Translations under genes and position numbers: made by a program
NCBI GenBank assembly: GCA_016870915.1
Contig: VFZY01000035.1
Span: 1-39,822, forward strand
DNA length: 39,822 nt
Source of the DNA: Acidobacteriota bacterium
Lineage (GTDB): Bacteria > Acidobacteriota > Terriglobia > Bryobacterales > Bryobacteraceae
Direction: 5' to 3'
In this document: in pieces, positions 25,036-33,107 of the stretch
How the letters are laid out: each line of letters opens with the position of its first letter
Numbering within the stretch: position 1 is the first letter of the stretch
Notes under the pieces: generated by a model
Seen by the model: only the letters and a program-made list of their open reading frames with translations
Told to the model about the DNA's origin: nothing
The model's database searches: none

Positions 25036-26453
25036 AAGAGCATCTGCTTAACTACTCTGCCGCCCACGTCCGTCAACCGGAAATCGCGTCCCATGTGGCG
25101 ATACGTGAGCCGGGTGTGTTCGAGGCCGAGCGTGTGAAGCATGGTGGCCTGGAGGTCGTGAATGTGCACGGGATTTTCGGCCACCTGCAGGCCGATCTCA
25201 TCCGTCTTGCCGATCACCTGTCCGCCCTTGATGCCGCCGCCCGCGGCCCAGATACTGAAGCAGTTCGGGTGGTGATCGCGGCCCGGGTCTTCGTCGACGC
25301 GCTCAAACTGGCCCACCGGCGTGCGGCCGAATTCTCCCGCCCAGACGAGCAACGTGGAATCGAACAGGCCGCGGCTTTTGAGGTCGCCAATCAGCGCGCC
25401 GATCGGTTGGTCGGTGATCGCACAGTTCTTCTTAAGCTTGCGGTTCAGTTCCTGATGATCGTCCCAACTGGCGTGCGCCAACATCACGAAGCGAACGCCG
25501 CGCTCCACCATGCGGCGGGCGAGGAGGCAATTGACCGCATAGGGATGCGTGGGTTCTTTGTTGACACCGTAGTCTTCGAGCGTCCTGGCGGACTCCTGCG
25601 AGAAATCGAGAAACCGCGGGGCGGCGGACTGCATGCGGAATGCGAGTTCGTAGGAGTGCACGCGGCTTGCAATTGAAGCATCGCCCGTATCGTACTGGCG
25701 CTCCTCGTTCAGCTTGCGGATCAGATCGAGCCGTGCGCGCTGCGTTTCGGGTGTGACGCCGGGCGGGTTGGGCAGATAGAGAATCGGCTCGCCCGAGTTG
25801 CGGAACACGGTACCGGCGTAGGTGGATGGCAGAAAACCGCTGGCCCAGTTCATGGAGCCGCCGCTGGTGCCCTTGCCGGAACTCAGCACCACGAACGCCG
25901 GCATGTCCTGCGATTCACTGCCCAGCCCGTAGGAGACCCACGCGCCCGCAGTGGGCCGCCCGAACTGCGTGGAGCCGCTAAACAGCAAGGCTTGGCCAGG
26001 ATGGTGATTGAATGCTTCCGTGTGCATTGAGCGGATGAGGCAGATGTCGTCCGCGTGAGCGCCGATGTGCGGGATGTAGTCGGAAAACTCGGTGCCCGAT
26101 TGGCCGTGGGGTGTGAAGACGCGCTCGGTACCCAGCACCTTCGCATCCGGTTTGACGAAAACGAAGTTGAGATCCTTGCTCATCGATGGCGGCAGCGGCT
26201 GGCCGTGCCATTTCTGCAGCGCTGGTTTGGGGTCGTAGAGATCGAGGTGGCTGGGGCCGCCTTCCTGAAAGAAGAAAATGACGTTCCTGGCTTTGGCGGC
26301 GAAGTGCGGCTTCTTCGGCGCCAGCGGATTGCCGCCGCCGGCCTCGGCCGCGCCCAACAGATTCGAAAGCGCGACGCCGCCGAGCATGCCGCTGAAGGAG
26401 CGAAAGAAGTCGCGGCGTTGTTGGATGCGCAGGTACTCGCGGTCGTAGTGCAT
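25032..26453 (-). CDS. DUF1501 protein, Tat-exported, first copy
   Basis: The protein of 473 residues opens with QQRRDFFRSFSGMLGG, a twin-arginine signal. The DUF1501 domain (alkaline-phosphatase/sulfatase-like fold of unknown activity) is shown by NVIFFFQEGGPSHLDLYDPK, SGTEFSDYIPHIG, LIRSMHTEAFNHHPG and VWAGEFGRTP, with PGRDHHPNCFS near the end. In planctomycetes and Acidobacteria DUF1501 genes nearly always pair with a DUF1549/DUF1553 gene, as here: the PSD1 gene is 11 nt upstream. The activity of the pair is not known. A second copy lies at 28981-30375; the two share the same motifs but are clearly diverged. Confidence 0.92.
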   Translation of the reverse strand: MHYDREYLRIQQRRDFFRSFSGMLGGVALSNLLGAAEAGGGNPLAPKKPHFAAKARNVIFFFQEGGPSHLDLYDPKPALQKWHGQPLPPSMSKDLNFVFVKPDAKVLGTERVFTPHGQSGTEFSDYIPHIGAHADDICLIRSMHTEAFNHHPGQALLFSGSTQFGRPTAGAWVSYGLGSESQDMPAFVVLSSGKGTSGGSMNWASGFLPSTYAGTVFRNSGEPILYLPNPPGVTPETQRARLDLIRKLNEERQYDTGDASIASRVHSYELAFRMQSAAPRFLDFSQESARTLEDYGVNKEPTHPYAVNCLLARRMVERGVRFVMLAHASWDDHQELNRKLKKNCAITDQPIGALIGDLKSRGLFDSTLLVWAGEFGRTPVGQFERVDEDPGRDHHPNCFSIWAAGGGIKGGQVIGKTDEIGLQVAENPVHIHDLQATMLHTLGLEHTRLTYRHMGRDFRLTDVGGRVVKQMLL

Positions 26454-26464
26454 GGTGGATTCCG

Positions 26465-28984
26465 TTACTCGCGCGTGATGAACTCGTCCAGGTTGAGAAT
26501 CGCGCTGGCGAGGCCGGTCCAGGCGGCGGTTTCGACGCGCGAGACGCCGGGGACTTCCAGGGGGAAAAGAACGGCGGCGGCCTTGGCGTCCCGCTCAAAC
26601 AGACCGGTTTGCTGCTGGTAATAGCCGCTGGCAAACTCCGCTTCGCGCCGGCTGGGCGGGCGGCTCAGGCAGATTTGAAAGAGATGCTCGATGCGCGCGG
26701 CGACCGATGGAGCGGGCTGCTCGCGCAGGAGCCGCGCCGTGAGGGCTTGCGCGGACTCGACGAAAACAGGATCGTTGAGCAGGTTCAGCGCCTGGAGAGC
26801 GGTGTTGGAGCGGTCCCGCTTGCAGGCCGCGAGGCTGGCGTCCGGCGCGTCGAAGTTCATTAGCTGCGGATACGGCACCGTGCGCTGAAAGTGGATGTAG
26901 AGTCCGCGCCGGTAACGATCGCGGCCCGTGCTCTCCGGCCAGCCTGCGTCAGTGCCATAGGCCAGTTCGATCACACCCTTGGGCATGGGCGGGCGAACGC
27001 TGCGGCCGCCAATGGCGGGATAGAGAAGTTCGCTGACGTGCAACGCCGAGTCGCGGACCAGTTCGGCCGGAAGGCGCAGGCGCGACTGATGCGACAGGAG
27101 CGCGTTGCCGGGATCGCGGGCATCCATATCCGGGCGGGCGTGCGAGGACTGGCGATACGTGGCGGAGGTCACAATGAGCTTGATCAGCATCTTCCGTTTC
27201 CAGCCAAGGTCCATGAAGCGCGAAGCGAGAAAATCCAGCAGTTCTGGATGCGATGGCTTTTCACCCTGCGCGCCGAAGTCCTCCGGAGTCCGCACGAGGC
27301 CGCGCCCAAACAATTCCTGCCACACCCGGTTGACCGTCACGCGGGCGGTGAGCGGATTCTCCGGAGACACGAGCCAGCGCGCCAGCGTCAGCCGCGGCGG
27401 GGCGGCGCCGAGAGGTGGAGCGTGGAGGAACGCTGGAACAATGGGGCTGACCGGCTCCGCAGGCTTCTTCCACTCGCCTCGCGTGAGAATGTGGGAGGGC
27501 CGGGTAGCCCCCTCGGCCATCACAGGCGCTTCGCTCAACGCGGGATAAGCGCCGCGCAGTTCGCGGAGTTGCTTCCGCGCTTCGCCCCAATTCAGTTCCT
27601 TCCACAGTTCCTTGCTGATGACGCGGTGATAGTTCTGGATGAAGTGATCGGTCATCGCGTCGGTCTGCTTCTGGGTTCGCTGCGCCGGCGGCGTGTCGAG
27701 AATCTGCAGCGCGTGGTCCAGGTACTTCGTCAATGCGTCGAAGGCGTGATCCCAATCGGTCCACTTGCCGGGAAATGCGCGCGCCTCCTTCATGCGTGCT
27801 TCCCAGGCCGGTTGGTAATCGGCCACCTTGTACCTGGCCAGGATCTCCTCGCGCTTGTTGCGATAGGCTGACAGCCGGGCGAGGTACGGGCCCATCTCGC
27901 CGGCCAGCGGCGCGTCGACGTTCATCTCGGCGGTGGAGTTGAAGAAGGCGAACATCTGATAGAAGTCGCGCTGTGAGATGGGGTCGTACTTATGGTCATG
28001 ACATTGCGCGCAGCCAAACGTCAATCCCAGCCAAACGGTGCCGACGGTGGCCGCGCGGTCGAGAACCTGTTCGACGCGAAACTGCTCGATGTTGACGCCG
28101 CCTTCGCGATTCGTGAGTGTGTTGCGGTGGAACCCGGTGGCGATGCGCTGGTTGAGCGTCGCGTTCGGCAACAGGTCACCGGCGATCTGCTCGACGGTGA
28201 ACTGGTCGAACGGCATGTCGGCGTTGATCGCGTCGATCACCCAATGCCGCCAGCGCCAGGCGTGCGGGCGCACGTAGTCTTTCTCGTAGCCGTCACTATC
28301 GGCATACCGCGCCAGATCCAGCCACGGGCGGGCCCAGCGCTCACCATAGTGCGGCGATTCAAGCAGGCGATCCACCAGGCGCTCGTAAGCGTCGCCGCGA
28401 TTATCGCCGAGGAACTCCGCCACTTCGCGGGGAGACGGCGGCAGGCCGGTGAGGTCAAGCGATACTCTGCGAATCAACGTGGTTTTGGCGGCCTCGGGCG
28501 AAGGCTCCCAGCCTTCTCGTTCCAGCCGGGCGAGGATGTAACGGTCAATCTCATTGCGCGCCCACGTCTGGTTGCGCGTGGCGGGCGGGGCGGTGCGCGC
28601 CACAGGCTGGAACGACCAGTGCTTGCTCTTCGCGCCGGTGGCGGCCGCGGCAGACACAGGCCAAACCGCGCCCGCATCGATCCATTCTCGGAGCTTGGCG
28701 ATCTCCGCCGCGGTTAGTCGCGCGCCCACCGGTGGCATCACGCGCTTGTCTTCCAGGCCCGCCACTAGGCGCAGCAGGAGGCTGGCGTCGCTCTTGCCGG
28801 GCGACAGCACTCGCACCGCATCGTTCCGGTTGTCGAGGCGCAGGCCCTTCATCTGCGTACGGGCGCCATGGCAGGACACGCAACGCGCCGCCAGGAGCGG
28901 TTCGATATCGCGCGCGAAATCCACCGCCGCCGCGGCGAGCGCCGGCAGCAGAATTCCATGCAGAGCCACGAGGAAGCTTCTCAT
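26465..28984 (-). CDS. PSD1 protein with N-terminal planctomycete-type cytochrome c domain (DUF1549/DUF1553)
   Basis: The protein of 839 residues has a Sec signal (LVALHGILLPALAAAA) and then a heme c motif, Cys35-Val-Ser-Cys38-His39, in the short PSC1-type domain with MPPVGARLTAAEIAKL supplying the likely distal Met. DUF1549 follows from about residue 145 (RRVSLDLTGLPPSP, then RPWLDLARYADSDGYEKD, then a second CxxCH in CAQCHDHKYDP), and DUF1553 fills the C-terminal part (ARWLVSPENPLTARVTVNRV, then FGAQGEKPSHPELLDFL). It is probably periplasmic. It starts in a 4-nt overlap with the upstream DUF1501 gene. The heme domain suggests electron transfer linked to the oxidoreductases of the operon, which is inference. 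Confidence 0.92.
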   Translation of the reverse strand: MRSFLVALHGILLPALAAAAVDFARDIEPLLAARCVSCHGARTQMKGLRLDNRNDAVRVLSPGKSDASLLLRLVAGLEDKRVMPPVGARLTAAEIAKLREWIDAGAVWPVSAAAATGAKSKHWSFQPVARTAPPATRNQTWARNEIDRYILARLEREGWEPSPEAAKTTLIRRVSLDLTGLPPSPREVAEFLGDNRGDAYERLVDRLLESPHYGERWARPWLDLARYADSDGYEKDYVRPHAWRWRHWVIDAINADMPFDQFTVEQIAGDLLPNATLNQRIATGFHRNTLTNREGGVNIEQFRVEQVLDRAATVGTVWLGLTFGCAQCHDHKYDPISQRDFYQMFAFFNSTAEMNVDAPLAGEMGPYLARLSAYRNKREEILARYKVADYQPAWEARMKEARAFPGKWTDWDHAFDALTKYLDHALQILDTPPAQRTQKQTDAMTDHFIQNYHRVISKELWKELNWGEARKQLRELRGAYPALSEAPVMAEGATRPSHILTRGEWKKPAEPVSPIVPAFLHAPPLGAAPPRLTLARWLVSPENPLTARVTVNRVWQELFGRGLVRTPEDFGAQGEKPSHPELLDFLASRFMDLGWKRKMLIKLIVTSATYRQSSHARPDMDARDPGNALLSHQSRLRLPAELVRDSALHVSELLYPAIGGRSVRPPMPKGVIELAYGTDAGWPESTGRDRYRRGLYIHFQRTVPYPQLMNFDAPDASLAACKRDRSNTALQALNLLNDPVFVESAQALTARLLREQPAPSVAARIEHLFQICLSRPPSRREAEFASGYYQQQTGLFERDAKAAAVLFPLEVPGVSRVETAAWTGLASAILNLDEFITRE

Positions 28985-30375
28985 GCCAAACCCTTCTTCA
29001 AGAGTTTACCGACCGGCTGGCCGGCCACGTCCGTGAGCCGGAAATTGCGGCCCGAATTGAGATATGTAAGGCGCGTGTGATCGAAGCCCAGCGTGTGCAG
29101 AATGGTGGCCTGCAGATCGTGCACGTGAATGCGATCCTCCACCGCCTCCAGGCCCAATTCGTCGGTCTTGCCGACCGTTTCGCCGGCACGGATGCCGCCG
29201 CCGGCCATCCACATGCTGTAGCAGTTGGGATGGTGATCGCGGCCGTAGCCGATGTCGGAACGCTGCTGCTGGGTCATGGGAGTGCGCCCGAACTCGCCGC
29301 CCCAGATGACCAGTGTCGAATCGAGGAGGCCACGTTGTTTCAAGTCGGCAATCAGCGCGGCCGCGGGTTGATCGGTGACTCGGCAGTTCTTCTCGAGATT
29401 CTTGTCAATATCGTTGTGGTCATCCCAACTGCCGTGCGACACCATGATGAAGCGAACGCCCCGTTCCACCATGCGGCGGGCCAGCAGGCAGTGCAGGCCG
29501 TATTGGTGCGTCGGCTCGCGATGTACGCCGTATTGGTCCAGCAGATGCTTAGGTTCGGAACTGAGGTCCAGCAACTCGGGGGCCGCCATTTGCATCCGGA
29601 ACGCCAGTTCGTAGGAGGCGATGCGCGCGTCGATCTCCACGTCGCCGGTTTCGCGGCGCCGCTTTTCATTCAAGCGCCGGATAGCGTCCAACCGCGCACG
29701 CTGCATCTCAGGCTTAAAGCCGTCCGGGTTGGACAGATACAGAATCGGGTCGCCGGTGCCGCGAAGCGGCGTGCCCTGAAAGGCCGAAGGCAGAAAGCCG
29801 TTGGACCAATCGTTGGAGCCCGCGCTGGGCCCGCTGCCGGAACTGAGCACGACAAAACCTGGAAGGTTGCGCGACTCGCTGCCAAGGCCATAGCTCACCC
29901 ACGCGCCCATGGAAGGACGCCCGGGCTGCATCGAGCCGGTCATGAGCAGAAGCTCGCCGGGATCGTGATTAAAGGCATCTGTGTGCAAGCCGCGGACGAT
30001 GCAAAGATCATCCGCGAGGCGAGCGGTATACGGCAGCAAGCCGGAAATCTCCGCACCGGACTGGCCGTGGCGCGTGAACGTTCTTGGGCTGGCCACGGCA
30101 TTGGCATTGGGCTTGATGAACGCGAGCTTGAGATCCTTGGTGACTGAGATGGGCAGCGGGCGGCCGTGCCATTTGCGGAGTTCGGGCTTGTGATCAAACA
30201 GGTCGATCTGGCTGGGTCCGCCGGGCATGAACAGGAAAATCACGCTCCGCGCCGTGGCGGGGAAATGCGGCGGTTTCGGCGAGAACGGCGTGGACTCCGT
30301 AGCCAAAAGGTCACCCAGCGCCAGGGCTCCGAAGCCAGAGGCGGCGCGCAGGAAATGGCGGCGGTTCAGCAGCAT
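28981..30375 (-). CDS. DUF1501 protein, Tat-exported, second copy
   Basis: The ATG at 30375 lies 1 nt after the stop of the upstream PSD1 gene and gives 464 residues; a GTG three codons earlier is possible. The N-terminus LLNRRHFLRAASGFGAL is a textbook twin-arginine signal. The domain shows SVIFLFMPGGPSQIDLFDHK, IVRGLHTDAFNHDPGE, VIWGGEFGRTPMTQQ and YGRDHHPNCYSMW, matching the first copy motif by motif. The pairing with a DUF1549/DUF1553 gene holds on both sides. Enzymatic activity of this family is not established. Confidence 0.92.
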   Translation of the reverse strand: MLLNRRHFLRAASGFGALALGDLLATESTPFSPKPPHFPATARSVIFLFMPGGPSQIDLFDHKPELRKWHGRPLPISVTKDLKLAFIKPNANAVASPRTFTRHGQSGAEISGLLPYTARLADDLCIVRGLHTDAFNHDPGELLLMTGSMQPGRPSMGAWVSYGLGSESRNLPGFVVLSSGSGPSAGSNDWSNGFLPSAFQGTPLRGTGDPILYLSNPDGFKPEMQRARLDAIRRLNEKRRRETGDVEIDARIASYELAFRMQMAAPELLDLSSEPKHLLDQYGVHREPTHQYGLHCLLARRMVERGVRFIMVSHGSWDDHNDIDKNLEKNCRVTDQPAAALIADLKQRGLLDSTLVIWGGEFGRTPMTQQQRSDIGYGRDHHPNCYSMWMAGGGIRAGETVGKTDELGLEAVEDRIHVHDLQATILHTLGFDHTRLTYLNSGRNFRLTDVAGQPVGKLLKKGLA

Positions 30376-30376
30376 G

Positions 30377-32488
30377 CTATTCACGGGTGATGAACTCGTC
30401 GAGGTTCAGCAGAACGCTGGCCAGCCCGGTCCAGGCCATGGCGGGCGGCTGGGTCTTCCAATATGATTGCAGCCAGTCGCGTTCGTCAGGCGCCGCCAGG
30501 CGAGCGAGGCACAGTTCAAACATGCGGTCCAGCCGCGGCCCGAAATCGCGATAGCCTTCTGTCTCGGTGCGCCATGCCAGCGTCCGGGCTGCTTCGACGA
30601 ACGCCGGGTCATTTAATAGATTCAACGCCTGGAGCGGCGTGTTAGACCGGCCGCGGCGGCATAGCGCGCCGTAGCCGTTGGGGGCGTCGAAGTTGACCAT
30701 CAACGGATACGGAGCGGTGCGGTTGAGCTGGATGTACATGCCGCGCCGGTAACGTTCGCGCCCAGTGCTTTCCTTCCAGTTTTTTTCGCCGCCCGGTTGC
30801 GGCGGGCGTACACTGGGGCCGCCGATCTCGGGCGAAAGCAACCCGCTGGCCGCGAGCGCGCTGTCACGAATCGCTTCAGCGGTCAGCCGGAGGCGCGTCT
30901 GGCGGGCAAAAAGTTTGTTCTCCGGATCGCGCCCGGCCAGATCGGCACGCGAGTGGGACGACTGGCGGTAGGTGGCTGACGAAACGACGAGGCGGTGAAC
31001 ATGCTTGAGGCTCCAGCCGCTCTCCATAAACTCAGCTGCGAGCCAGTCCAGCAATTCCGGGTGCGTGGGACGCTCACCCTGATTGCCGAAATTCTCAGAG
31101 GTTCGCGCCAGGCCGCGGCCGAAGTACTCCTGCCAGATGCGATTCACGGCCACGCGCGCGGTGAGCGGATTCTCCCGCGACACCAGCCAGCGCGCGAGAT
31201 CAAGCCGTGTGGCTCGTCCGCCCGCGGCGTCGAGTGGCGGCAGCGCGGCGGGCGTGCCGGGTTCGACGGCTTCGCCCAATTGCTTGAAATCACCTCGTAT
31301 CAGCAGATGCGTCTTGCGGTCGAGCGCGCGCAACACCGGCGCTTCGCTCACAGGCGGCAACGTGGCGTCGAGTTCACGCAGTTGCCTGGCCACTGTGTCA
31401 AACTTCAGCTCGGCCTTGCGCTCCTTGGAAATCACGCGCGCGTAGTTGCCGAGGAAATAGTCTGTAAGGATCCTGGCCTGACGCCGCGTGCGTGTGGCGG
31501 CCGGTGTGCGGAGAATCTTTTCACCATCCTCACAGTCAGTACGGAGGTCGTCAAAAGCGTGGTCCCAATCGAGGCGCTTGCCCGGGTGCACGGCCGCCTC
31601 GATCATGCCGACCTCCCATTCAGCCTGCAACCTGGGTACGCCGTGGGCCTCGAGAATTTCGCGCCGTTTCGCATCGTAGGCCGGCCGCGCTTGCAGATGC
31701 GGTCCGAGTTCGCCCGGCATCGGCGCATCCATATGGTCTTCGTCCGCGTCGTTGAAGAAGGCAAACAGCCGGTAGTAGTCGCGCTGGCTGATCGGGTCGT
31801 ACTTGTGATCGTGACACTGCGCGCACCCGACGGTGAGTCCCAGCCAGACGGTGCCCACGGTGTTGGTGCGATCGATCACCTGTTCCACACGAAACTGCTC
31901 CGGGTCAATGCCGCCTTCGCGATTGGTGAGCGTGTTGCGGTGGAACCCGGTGGCGATGCGCTGATCTCGAGTCGCGTTGGGCAGCAGGTCGCCGGCGATC
32001 TGTTCGAGTGTGAATTGATCAAAGGGAAGATCGCGATTGAGTGCGTCGATCAACCATTGGCGATATCGCCAGGCGTGTGGGCGGAAGCGATCGGAGCGGA
32101 AACCGTCCGAGTCCGCATAGCGCGCCAGATCCAGCCAGTGGCGGCCCCATTTTTCACCGTAGTGCGGCGACGCAAGCAGCCGGTTCACCTGACGCTGCCA
32201 TGCATCCGGCTGCTGGTCTTCGAGGAAACTCGCCAACTCAGCCGGCGTGGGAGGCAGACCGATCAGATCGAGCGACAGACGGCGCAGCAACACTGCCCTG
32301 GGCGCTTCGGGCGAGGAAGCGATGCCTTCTTTCTCCAGCCGCGCGCGGATGAAGCGGTCCACTTCGGGAAGCCCGGTGGCGTTGGCCTTCGGCGGCTGGG
32401 GGCGGCGCACCGGTACTAGCGACCAGTGGTCCGCCGCATGCACTGCGGAGGCCAGCAACAACACGACGATGCCAGGACGAATCGACAT
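30377..32488 (-). CDS. PSD1 protein without cytochrome c domain (DUF1549/DUF1553)
   Basis: From the ATG at 32488, 2 nt after the preceding stop codon, the protein has 703 residues with a Sec signal (IVVLLLASAVHAAD). DUF1549 starts almost at once (RRLSLDLIGLPPTP, then RHWLDLARYADSDGFRSD, with CxxCH in CAQCHDHKYDP), and DUF1553 follows (ARWLVSRENPLTARVAVNRI, then FGNQGERPTHPELLDWL). It lacks the roughly 110-residue N-terminal heme domain of its paralog at 26465-28984, although the internal CxxCH is kept. The longer open frame upstream of 32488 is not protein-like. The shortened form may be a natural variant of the family or the result of a deletion that also affected the genes upstream. Confidence 0.9.
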   Translation of the reverse strand: MSIRPGIVVLLLASAVHAADHWSLVPVRRPQPPKANATGLPEVDRFIRARLEKEGIASSPEAPRAVLLRRLSLDLIGLPPTPAELASFLEDQQPDAWQRQVNRLLASPHYGEKWGRHWLDLARYADSDGFRSDRFRPHAWRYRQWLIDALNRDLPFDQFTLEQIAGDLLPNATRDQRIATGFHRNTLTNREGGIDPEQFRVEQVIDRTNTVGTVWLGLTVGCAQCHDHKYDPISQRDYYRLFAFFNDADEDHMDAPMPGELGPHLQARPAYDAKRREILEAHGVPRLQAEWEVGMIEAAVHPGKRLDWDHAFDDLRTDCEDGEKILRTPAATRTRRQARILTDYFLGNYARVISKERKAELKFDTVARQLRELDATLPPVSEAPVLRALDRKTHLLIRGDFKQLGEAVEPGTPAALPPLDAAGGRATRLDLARWLVSRENPLTARVAVNRIWQEYFGRGLARTSENFGNQGERPTHPELLDWLAAEFMESGWSLKHVHRLVVSSATYRQSSHSRADLAGRDPENKLFARQTRLRLTAEAIRDSALAASGLLSPEIGGPSVRPPQPGGEKNWKESTGRERYRRGMYIQLNRTAPYPLMVNFDAPNGYGALCRRGRSNTPLQALNLLNDPAFVEAARTLAWRTETEGYRDFGPRLDRMFELCLARLAAPDERDWLQSYWKTQPPAMAWTGLASVLLNLDEFITRE

Positions 32489-32490
32489 GT

Positions 32491-32757
32491 CTACTGAGCC
32501 GCGGCAAACTCCTTCCAATACGTCTTCGGGTCGCTGCCTTCGTGAATCGCGACGCCGTAGCGGAAGCGCAACGTGCCGCCCGCCGGATTTTCCATTTTCC
32601 CATCCATTGTTCTGTCTTTGGTGAAGCCGCGCACGCCGAACGGATTGGCGGTGTGGACGCCGTAGTCGCACGTATGCCGGTAGGTCGGGTAGCGGGGCTT
32701 GGACGGATGATCGAGGATTCCCACGCCGCGTCTCGCCCTTTCAATCCAGCCACTCAT
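32491..32757 (-). CDS. Truncated DUF6807 (PmoA-like) protein, C-terminal part only
   Basis: The open frame of 88 residues from the ATG at 32757 reads RGVGILDHPSKPRYPTYRH, then DYGVHTANPFGVRGFT, then PAGGTLRFRYGVAIHEG. These are the conserved C-terminal motifs of DUF6807 proteins, normally about 300 residues and common beside DUF1501/PSD1 and Gfo/Idh genes. The N-terminal two thirds are absent; directly upstream is an intact cupin gene, 2 nt away. The start codon lies inside one unit of a 19-bp tandem duplication. It still fits the operon spacing (2 nt on either side), so it may be translated, but function as a hydrolase or binding protein is doubtful. A GTG at 32772 would add five residues. 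Confidence 0.7.
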   Translation of the reverse strand: MSGWIERARRGVGILDHPSKPRYPTYRHTCDYGVHTANPFGVRGFTKDRTMDGKMENPAGGTLRFRYGVAIHEGSDPKTYWKEFAAAQ

Positions 32758-32777
32758 CTTCAATCCACCCACTCATC
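32740..32777. repeat. 19-bp tandem duplication at the cupin/DUF6807 junction
   Basis: Units 32740-32758 and 32759-32777 are directly adjacent and identical except one base (G at 32749, C at 32768). The right-hand unit encodes the last residues and stop of the cupin, the left-hand unit supplies the start codon and first codons of the DUF6807 fragment in another frame. Confidence 0.85.
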
Positions 32778-33107
32778 CGCCGGGTCGAACTTCGGCATCG
32801 CCACGATCAGCACCTTCATCCGGCCAATCGCGCGATGCCTCACACCGGGAGGGATCAACACACAGTGGCCGGGCCGCACCGCCTCCACCGCGCCGTCGAG
32901 TTCCATTCGGGCGTCGGGACCGCACTCCAGGAAGTAATAGGTCTCTGTGAGCCGCTTGTGATAATGCAGCGCCGCATCCTCACTGATCTCCGTCACGTGG
33001 ATCGTGGCCGGGAAGTCGGGTACGTCGGCAAATGCCCGGCGCGCGGTGCCGCACGGACAAGGCACGCCTGGTATAGACGCGAAATCCACGATCATGGGCT
33101 GCAACAT
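32760..33107 (-). CDS. Small cupin-fold protein
   Basis: The ATG at 33107 overlaps the NHL gene stop by 1 nt (TGATG) and gives 115 residues; a TTG at 33110 is also possible. The single cupin barrel shows the two motifs, HYHKRLTETYYFLECG and GHCVLIPPGVRHRAIG, with the His-x-His, Glu and late His that bind a metal. A CPCG pair lies near the N-terminus (GVPCPCGTARRAF). No signal peptide is visible. It may be a sugar isomerase, dioxygenase-like enzyme or a ligand-binding protein of the operon; the sequence does not decide. Confidence 0.88.
   Translation of the reverse strand: MLQPMIVDFASIPGVPCPCGTARRAFADVPDFPATIHVTEISEDAALHYHKRLTETYYFLECGPDARMELDGAVEAVRPGHCVLIPPGVRHRAIGRMKVLIVAMPKFDPADEWVD

Noticed and set aside
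26891-32419. Long plus-strand open frames (26891-27871, 28732-30147, 30995-32419) opposite the PSD1 and DUF1501 genes
   Set aside because: They are antisense to well-supported genes, have low-complexity, Arg/Gln/His/Val-rich translations and no ribosome binding sites; this is usual in high-GC DNA.
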